Shown here: in pieces, positions 54,346-60,083 of the stretch
Layout: each line of letters starts with the position of its first letter
How positions within the stretch are numbered: the stretch's first letter is position 1
Notes under the pieces: model-generated
What the model was told of the DNA's origin: nothing
Databases searched by the model: none
The model's input: only the letters and a program-made list of their open reading frames with translations
Source: Myxococcales bacterium
GTDB taxonomy: Bacteria > Myxococcota > B64-G9
DNA: 60,083 nt
NCBI GenBank assembly: GCA_012798435.1
Contig: JAAZNF010000103.1
Location: forward strand, 1 to 60,083
Direction: 5' to 3'
Made by a program: the position numbers and the translations under genes

Positions 54346-56088
54346 ATGGGTCCACCGGAAGAAAAGAAGACGAAGATCCTGCTCAGCGGTTTCTTCACCG
54401 TGCCCGCGCCGAACGGCAACTCCTGCTGGCTCGCCGAGGAAATCCGCATTCTTTCCAGGCACTTCGATGTGGATGTGCTGTCGCTCAAGACCGAGTCCCT
54501 GTCCCACATCGAGCGCTTCTTCGGCGCCAGGCTCCTGCGGGTGCCGACGGGGGGCACGCTGCCCGAGTCCATCAAGGCCTTTCAACGCGCCCTCAACCGC
54601 CAGCTCGACTCCGAGGACTACCGGGTGTGCCACGCCACGGGGCTGTGGGACGGCATGGTGCTCTCGCAGCGCAAGAAATCGCTGGGATACAAGCTCATCA
54701 TCGAGCCGCTATCGCTCCCCTCGGTCGACCTGTCCACCACCTCGCCGCGCGACGCTCGCACCATCGAGGGTTCCTATTCGCTCAAGCAGCAGGAGGAGAA
54801 GAGCCTGTCCCTGGCCGACCGCGTGCTGGCCGGCTCCGGCCTGCTGCGCGAGCAGCTGGTGCGCCGGGGGATCCTGGGGCGAGTCATCGATCTCCACCCG
54901 CCGTGGTTCGATCCGGCGCTGTTTGCGGGCTCCCCGTCGGGTCCGGGGCAGACCGGGGTGGTGCTGTACCTGGGGAGCCTCATGCCATGGCAGGGGGTCA
55001 ACACGCTGCTCTCGGCCATCGCGAGGCTGCCCCGCCAGATCCCCACGCGGCTTCTTTTGGTTTCGCCGCGCGAGTCGCCATGGTTCGAGGAGACCATGGG
55101 CAAGGTCCAGATGCTGGGTCTGGCAAAGGTGGTGGAGCATGTGCCGCCGGTCCCGTTCGAGGAGCTGCCGAAGCTACTCGAGCGCGCCTGGGTGTGCGTC
55201 TGCCCCCTGGGCAATCACGAGCACAACCGGCTCGCGGCACGGGTGCCGCACAAGGTCCTGGTGTACCTGGCCGCCCGGCGGGCGGTGGTCGCCGCCCACC
55301 AGCCCGCGCTGCGGGGGCTCATGGAGAACGGCGTTCACGGGCTGCTCTACCCGCCCGGCGACGCCGGTGCGCTCGCAGAGTGCCTGCAAAAGCTCCTCCT
55401 GGACCGCGAGTTGGCCTCGCAGCTCGGCAACCAGGGCCGGGACAGGCTCGAGCGCGATTGGTTTCCGGTGTACGGCCCGGGGCGCCTGCTCTCGCTCTAC
55501 CGCGATCTCACCGGCGAGCCGATTCCACAACAGGCGCCGGCGCCGCCCGGCGAGGACACCCTCCCGCGTGTGCCCTGCAAGGACCAGGACGCTGAGACCC
55601 CGGTGTCTTTCACCGAGGCCGGGAGCGGGGACACCGCGCCGCTTCCGCCGGATCGGCTGGCGAAGATGGCCCACGCCCGGCCCGTCGCTGCAGAGCCCGC
55701 ACCGCCCCCGCCGCTGCCGCCCGAGACTGAAGGCAAGGAGGAAGAACCGGAACTCAACTTCACCTCCCCGGACAAGGAGCCGCCGGGGCCGAAGGCCTCG
55801 GACGCCGACGACTGGCAGGTGGTCGAAGCTTCGCAGGCCCGCATCCCCGACACCGCGCCGAACCTGCGCCATGGCTTTCTGCTGGGGGGGCCACCGTTCC
55901 CGATCGAGGGACAGCAGGAAGCCGTCGCGCCGGAGGGCATTCCCACCAAGCGGATGGAAGACGGGCCGGTGCTCCCGCCGGAAGAAGGCGAGCTTGAGAT
56001 GGTATCGGAAGAGGACATCCAGCCGCTCGATGGCGAACCCCCCCGCCCCGCCTCCAGGCCGCCGCGCAAGAGAAAGACCAAGGGCTGA
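54346..56088 (+). CDS. GT4-like glycosyltransferase with disordered C-terminal tail
   Basis: A 580-aa protein. Residues 1-390 have the GT-B fold of family 4 glycosyltransferases, with LLSGFFTVPAPNG near the start and the donor-binding region around VPHKVLVYLAARRAVVA and the EN-G-L loop (MENGVHGLLYPPGD). Residues 390-580 are a low-complexity Pro/Glu/Asp-rich tail ending in a Lys/Arg cluster, unusual for the family. The acceptor is unknown. It follows the MBL-like gene by 51 bases on the same strand, so they may share a transcript. Confidence 0.8.
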   Translation: MGPPEEKKTKILLSGFFTVPAPNGNSCWLAEEIRILSRHFDVDVLSLKTESLSHIERFFGARLLRVPTGGTLPESIKAFQRALNRQLDSEDYRVCHATGLWDGMVLSQRKKSLGYKLIIEPLSLPSVDLSTTSPRDARTIEGSYSLKQQEEKSLSLADRVLAGSGLLREQLVRRGILGRVIDLHPPWFDPALFAGSPSGPGQTGVVLYLGSLMPWQGVNTLLSAIARLPRQIPTRLLLVSPRESPWFEETMGKVQMLGLAKVVEHVPPVPFEELPKLLERAWVCVCPLGNHEHNRLAARVPHKVLVYLAARRAVVAAHQPALRGLMENGVHGLLYPPGDAGALAECLQKLLLDRELASQLGNQGRDRLERDWFPVYGPGRLLSLYRDLTGEPIPQQAPAPPGEDTLPRVPCKDQDAETPVSFTEAGSGDTAPLPPDRLAKMAHARPVAAEPAPPPPLPPETEGKEEEPELNFTSPDKEPPGPKASDADDWQVVEASQARIPDTAPNLRHGFLLGGPPFPIEGQQEAVAPEGIPTKRMEDGPVLPPEEGELEMVSEEDIQPLDGEPPRPASRPPRKRKTKG

Positions 56089-56127
56089 GGCAGTTCACGC
56101 CGGGCCAAGTTCGAACCGGTGCAAAGA

Positions 56128-56146
56128 GCCTGCAATCCACGCAGGC
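56128..56146 (+). terminator. Short hairpin downstream of the glycosyltransferase
   Basis: GCCTGC-aatccac-GCAGGC, 40 bases after the stop codon, with no clear T-run. It lies immediately before the first REP-like motif. Confidence 0.3.
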
Positions 56147-56147
56147 A

Positions 56148-56229
56148 GGGGCCTGTCCCCATTGTTTGTGTCAGTATTACAATGAGTTGGCTGAAAAAAT
56201 AAACATAGGGAAGTAGGGGCCTGTCCCCA
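56148..56229 (+). repeat. Pair of REP-like GGGGCCTGTCCCC motifs
   Basis: GGGGCCTGTCCCC at 56148-56160 and again at 56217-56229, each followed by A(T/A)TGTTTGTGT; the copies are 69 bases apart in direct orientation with an AT-rich spacer that contrasts with the GC-rich genome. The inverse motif is at 4-16. Confidence 0.6.
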
Positions 56230-56286
56230 ATGTTTGTGTAGCTATTTCAGGATCTTGAGGCGGACGGTCCCAGCGAGAGCAGCCGG

Positions 56287-59200
56287 TCAGTGTATGCAGC
56301 GCCGGCGGCGCAGCAAGAACACCAGGGGCAGCAGGGAAAGCCCCGCCGGTCCGCTCCCGCAGCCGCAGCCGCCGTCGGTGGGAAGCTCGTCTTCCGTCAC
56401 CTCTACGAAATGCAGCGAGTTCGGCGCGTCGGCCGGCGAGCGGGCGGTGTTCTCGAGCGGCGATGTGTCCCTGGCCTCGAGGTAGTATTCCAGCATCCCC
56501 CGCTCCACCACCGCGGCCGGGATCTCGCCCGAGAAGACGCCGCCGGTTCCCGCCGCCATGTCCACGGACAGGAAGGTCTGCGTCCCCTGCATGCGGAAGA
56601 AGAGCCGCGCCTGCTGGATACCCGAGGCGTCGGTGATGCTCGCCTGGACGGCGATCGCGTTCTTGGCGCGGGCGGGATCCGGCTCCGCCTTCACGCCGGA
56701 TATCACCGGCGGGTCATGGTCGAGGGTCGTGTTCTCCTCGACGCCCACGCTGAAGGTCGCGTCCGGGGCGTTCGCCGGGAGGCTGGAGCTGTTCTGGTTG
56801 GGCGAGAAGTCGATCGCCTCGATGTAGTACTTGAGCTCCGGCAGGCGCACGGCGGAGGCCGGCACCGTGGCCGTGTATTCGCCCACGGTGCCTGTGGGCG
56901 AGGCGCGCAGGGGCCAGAACCCCGCCTGGTTGGCGTCGTACACCCACACCGTCACGTCCTCGACGCCGCTCGCGTCGGTGGCGGTGGCGCGAAGCTCGAC
57001 GGCCGTGCCCTCGGTCACCGGGCCGGCGGGCGGTGTGTGGCTGATGACCGGGCCGTCGCGGTCCGAGCTGTCCTGGACCGCGAAGAAGAAGGGGCTTTCG
57101 GCGAAATCCGCCGGCAGGCTTGTGAGGTTCGCGAGCGGGGAGCCGTCCGTGGCCTGGAGGTAGTACTCGACACCCGGCAAAGTCACTGTCGCCGCTGGGA
57201 TCTCGGCGGTGTAGAGGCCGCCCGTCCCGGCGGCCATGGCAAGGTGCTGATACGCGCCGGCGCCCTGAACCCGATAGAACAGGTCGACGCTGGCGACCGT
57301 GCTGCGATCGCTCACCAGGGCGGAGATGGCGACCACCGTCCCCGCCTCCACCGGGCCGACCACCGGCTGGTGGGAGATGGCCGGGCCTTCCCGGTCCTCG
57401 GTCTCCTGCGTCACGCTGAACACGAACGGGGCGGAAGCGCCCTGGGCCGGCAAGGTGCGGGTGTTCTGGTTGGCGGAGGCATCCGTCGCCTCCAGATAGT
57501 ACTCCACGCCGGGCAGAGCCACGGCGGCGCCGGGGATGGCGGCCGCGTAGAGGTCTTGTCCCACGCTCGCCAGCGAAAGGTCGGTCCAGGCCGTCGCTCC
57601 CTGGAGGCGATAGCGGCAGGTGACGGAGGCCACCCCGCTCGGGTCGGTCACCGCCGCCTGGATGCTTACATCCTGCCCCGCCGGCTGGCCGTTCGCCACC
57701 GGGGTGTGGGTGATCGACGGCCCCTCGGTGTCGTCCGGCGTCGAACAGACCGGGTTCTCCTGGCCGGGGCTGCCGAAGTCTCCCCCCGCCCAGGTGGCGT
57801 CGGCGAGGCACCAGTTGGCGGCGACGTCGTTGTCCTGGTGGGAGAGGTGCGCCGGATCCAGGCTCAGCGCGGCGCCGACCATGATGGGCCAGCCCGCGCT
57901 CTTGTCGTAGGCTACCCGGTCCACCACCGTGGCGCCGGCCCGAAGCTCGATCTCATCTGTGCTGTTCGCCAGCAGCATGCCGCCATACACGTAGTCCACC
58001 GGGACCGAGCCGTTCGCCTGGGGGTCGGAGGAGCGGCCCAGTACCAGGTAACCGTGAGATGGGATGATCACCGGCAGCGTGCCGCCGATGGTGAAGCGAT
58101 CCGAGCCGTCGTCGCGCACCTCCCAGCCGGTGAGGTCGATGTCGCTCGCGGTGGTGTTGTAGAGCTCGAACCACTCGCTGGCCGGCTCGGGGAGCGAGGC
58201 GTCCGCCATGATCTCTGTGACGATGACGTCGCCGGGCTGAGCCACGATCTGGCGCGCAACGCTGAAGGAGAACGTCGTGGCCGGGGCGTCCGCCGGCAGC
58301 GTCCCGGTGTTGGCCGGGCTGGCCCGGTCGGTGGCTTCCAGGTAGTACTCCACGCGCGGCCACAGGACCGAGGCCGCCGGGATGCTCGCCTGCCAGGTGT
58401 CGCCGCCGGTGTTGCTCATGGCCACGCTGGAGAACGCGATGGCCGAGCCGCCCTTGAAGTACAGGCGCACCGCGTCCACGCCGCTTCCGTCCGTCACCGT
58501 GGCCTGGATGGCCACCGCGGTCCCCTCCGGCTGGCCGTCGCCGATGGGCGTGTGCGCGATGGCCGGCGGTTGGGTGTCGAGGTTGACCACGTTGAAGTGG
58601 AAGAACGCCGCCGGGGCGGTCCCGGGCAAGACGCTCACGTTCTGGTTGGCGCTCCCGTCGCGGGCCCACAGGTAGTAGTCCACGCCGGCGGTGGTGACCG
58701 CGGAGGCCGGGATGGTGCCGGCGTACTGGTTGCCCGCGACCTGCGCGAGCGGTGCCTGGGAGAAGGAGGCGGCGCCGCTCACCCGGTAGTAGAGCGCGGC
58801 GGATTCGATGCCGTTCTCGTCGGAGAGCGAGGCCACCACGGTCACGTCTTGCCCCGCGGGCTGCTCGCCGAGCTGGGTGTGGCTGATGACCGGGCCGGTG
58901 GTGTCGCCGGGGCTGCCCACCCGCACCAGCACGGTGTCCTGCCCGGTGGCGCCGTCGTCGTCGGTCACGGTCAGCGTCACAGTGAAGTTGCCGCTGGCGC
59001 CGTAGCGGTGGTTGACCTGGGCGCCGGAGGCGTTCTGGCCGTCGCCGAAGTCCCAACTCCAGGCCACCACCGTGCCGTCCACGTCGCTGGAGGCGCTGCC
59101 GTCGAAGTACACCGTCTCGTTGATCTCGGCCACCTTGTCCGGGCCGCCGCGCGCTACCGGCCGGGTGTTCACGTGGATGGTGGCCCGGTCGATCCCGGTG

Positions 59201-60083
59201 AGTCCACCGTTGTCGGTCACGGTGAGGGTGAGCGTGTACGTCCCGGCGGTGGCGTAGGTGTGCGTCACGTCCAGGCCGCTGCCGTTGTTGCCGTCGCCGA
59301 ACTCCCAGGCGTACGAGACGATGGTGCCGTCGGGGTCGTAGGAGCCGCTGCCGGAGAAGCTGGCCGGCTCGTCCTTGATCACGGTGCGGTTGGGGCCGGC
59401 GTCGGCCACCGGGTAGCGGTTGGCGGTGCGGTTGAACTCGTAGGCCCCCATGTCCCACAGCGGCGAGCCGGGATCGCGGCCCTGGAGCGGCCGCGGCTGG
59501 TTTTCGATGTCGTGATCGGGCGAGCCGGTGCCGGTGCCGGTGTCGATGCAGGGACTGTTGGGCTGGAGGTGGAGGTTGTCCTCGGTGGCGTTCACGTAGA
59601 TCGGATCCAGCGAGATGCTGTTGCTGCCGCCGTTCTGATTGCCGCTCGTGTTGCCCCACACGTCGTTGTAGCTCGCAGTGTAGCTCGTCGAGTAGGTATA
59701 GATGCCCTGGGAGTTGTTCTGCGAGACGATGCTGTTTTTCAGCGTGGCCGTGCCGTACCAGAAGTACAGCCCGTAGCTCGAGTTGGCGTGCACGGTGCAG
59801 TTCACCAGGCTGGTGGTCCCCGAGTCCGAGTACACCCCGTAGCCGGTGTTCCGGTAGATGAGCGCGTTGGTGAGCGAGGCGGAGGCGCCGCTGGCCACGC
59901 TCACGGCGGTGCTCGAGCTCGAGGTGCCGTTGTGGTGCAGATACAGCGCGTCGCCCGTGAGCGAACCCTGGTTCGCGTAGAGCCCCGCCGTCCCGCTCCC
60001 CGTGATCTCGCTCTGCGTGATCATCGTCCCCGTGGCATAGTTGTGCACCCCGTACTTCGCCTTCTCGATCACGCCGTTGTCCA
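56287..60083 (-). CDS. MYXO-CTERM surface protein with beta-helix, PKD and Ig-like domains (5'-truncated)
   Basis: The gene runs off the window end; the visible 1265 codons are open to the edge and the apparent start is internal. In order: right-handed beta-helix (visible residues 1-210, GYGVYSDSG and GLYFWYGT turns), two PKD domains (WEFGDGNNGSG, WSWDFGDGQNASG), about seven repeated Ig-like domains (each with GP(A/V)ISH... and YYLEATD), and a lamin-tail-like domain (WFELYNTTASDIDLTGWEVRDDG). The end is a MYXO-CTERM signal: GGCGCGSGPAG, a hydrophobic stretch (LSLLPLVFLL), RRRR. Such proteins are sorted to the surface, probably by a myxosortase. Confidence 0.85.
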   Translation of the reverse strand, partial: DNGVIEKAKYGVHNYATGTMITQSEITGSGTAGLYANQGSLTGDALYLHHNGTSSSSTAVSVASGASASLTNALIYRNTGYGVYSDSGTTSLVNCTVHANSSYGLYFWYGTATLKNSIVSQNNSQGIYTYSTSYTASYNDVWGNTSGNQNGGSNSISLDPIYVNATEDNLHLQPNSPCIDTGTGTGSPDHDIENQPRPLQGRDPGSPLWDMGAYEFNRTANRYPVADAGPNRTVIKDEPASFSGSGSYDPDGTIVSYAWEFGDGNNGSGLDVTHTYATAGTYTLTLTVTDNGGLTGIDRATIHVNTRPVARGGPDKVAEINETVYFDGSASSDVDGTVVAWSWDFGDGQNASGAQVNHRYGASGNFTVTLTVTDDDGATGQDTVLVRVGSPGDTTGPVISHTQLGEQPAGQDVTVVASLSDENGIESAALYYRVSGAASFSQAPLAQVAGNQYAGTIPASAVTTAGVDYYLWARDGSANQNVSVLPGTAPAAFFHFNVVNLDTQPPAIAHTPIGDGQPEGTAVAIQATVTDGSGVDAVRLYFKGGSAIAFSSVAMSNTGGDTWQASIPAASVLWPRVEYYLEATDRASPANTGTLPADAPATTFSFSVARQIVAQPGDVIVTEIMADASLPEPASEWFELYNTTASDIDLTGWEVRDDGSDRFTIGGTLPVIIPSHGYLVLGRSSDPQANGSVPVDYVYGGMLLANSTDEIELRAGATVVDRVAYDKSAGWPIMVGAALSLDPAHLSHQDNDVAANWCLADATWAGGDFGSPGQENPVCSTPDDTEGPSITHTPVANGQPAGQDVSIQAAVTDPSGVASVTCRYRLQGATAWTDLSLASVGQDLYAAAIPGAAVALPGVEYYLEATDASANQNTRTLPAQGASAPFVFSVTQETEDREGPAISHQPVVGPVEAGTVVAISALVSDRSTVASVDLFYRVQGAGAYQHLAMAAGTGGLYTAEIPAATVTLPGVEYYLQATDGSPLANLTSLPADFAESPFFFAVQDSSDRDGPVISHTPPAGPVTEGTAVELRATATDASGVEDVTVWVYDANQAGFWPLRASPTGTVGEYTATVPASAVRLPELKYYIEAIDFSPNQNSSSLPANAPDATFSVGVEENTTLDHDPPVISGVKAEPDPARAKNAIAVQASITDASGIQQARLFFRMQGTQTFLSVDMAAGTGGVFSGEIPAAVVERGMLEYYLEARDTSPLENTARSPADAPNSLHFVEVTEDELPTDGGCGCGSGPAGLSLLPLVFLLRRRRCIH

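Overview
This window looks like chromosomal DNA from a high-GC, Gram-negative member of the Myxococcota or a close deltaproteobacterial relative. The signs are a MYXO-CTERM-type C-terminus on the last protein (Cys-rich Gly segment, hydrophobic helix, Arg cluster), two Ser/Thr kinases with PEGA tails, many Cys-rich lipoproteins, TPR/HEAT proteins, TonB/Pal/CpoB envelope proteins and several outer-membrane beta-barrels. I see no tRNA, rRNA, CRISPR array, transposase gene or prophage gene.

Layout. 1-5.8 kb: TonB-like protein, TMTC-like membrane protein with TPRs, cyclic-nucleotide-binding protein, a small hypothetical protein, a porin-like barrel. 6-16.6 kb: a 1496-aa HEAT/propeller/transglutaminase/TPR protein, an S26 signal-peptidase homologue lacking both catalytic residues, a C11 (clostripain-like) protease lipoprotein with EGF-like modules, a MATE transporter. 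16.7-25 kb: Pal with an extra Cys-rich ectodomain, CpoB, two secreted/TPR proteins, two PEGA Ser/Thr kinases. 25.2-33.4 kb: a tight minus-strand operon of degenerate aconitase homologue - ettA - uvrB - uvrC - DUF507. 33.4-42.8 kb: single-TM protein, Cys-repeat secreted protein, small barrel, YddG-like exporter, lipoprotein, 651-aa barrel, M1 peptidase. 42.9-53.1 kb: a probable minus-strand locus of PqqD-like protein - 2292-aa Ig/FG-GAP lipoprotein - 48-codon small ORF - HprK-like kinase - radical SAM protein - S26 peptidase/GNAT fusion. 53.3-60 kb: degenerate metallo-beta-lactamase protein, GT4 glycosyltransferase with a disordered tail, and a 5'-truncated MYXO-CTERM beta-helix/PKD/Ig protein.

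The most interesting part is the 42.9-53.1 kb locus. PqqD-like, radical SAM and HprK-like proteins are the hallmarks of peptide-modification (RiPP-like) systems. A 48-aa basic peptide ORF, too short for usual gene calling, has a near-ideal ribosome-binding site and begins 16 nt after the giant lipoprotein gene. It carries a YxxP leader-like motif. The downstream S26-GNAT fusion keeps a plausible Ser/His dyad and could supply cleavage and acylation. No function has been shown; this is inference from gene content.

A second theme is homologues that have lost active-site residues: S26 peptidase, aconitase and metallo-beta-lactamase. At DNA level there are three copies of a ~125-bp palindromic repeat (5.9, 34.1 and 40.8 kb), REP-like GGGGACAGGCCCC motifs near both ends of the window, a nested palindrome at the start of one lipoprotein gene, and a symmetrical 38-bp dyad between the MATE and pal promoters.
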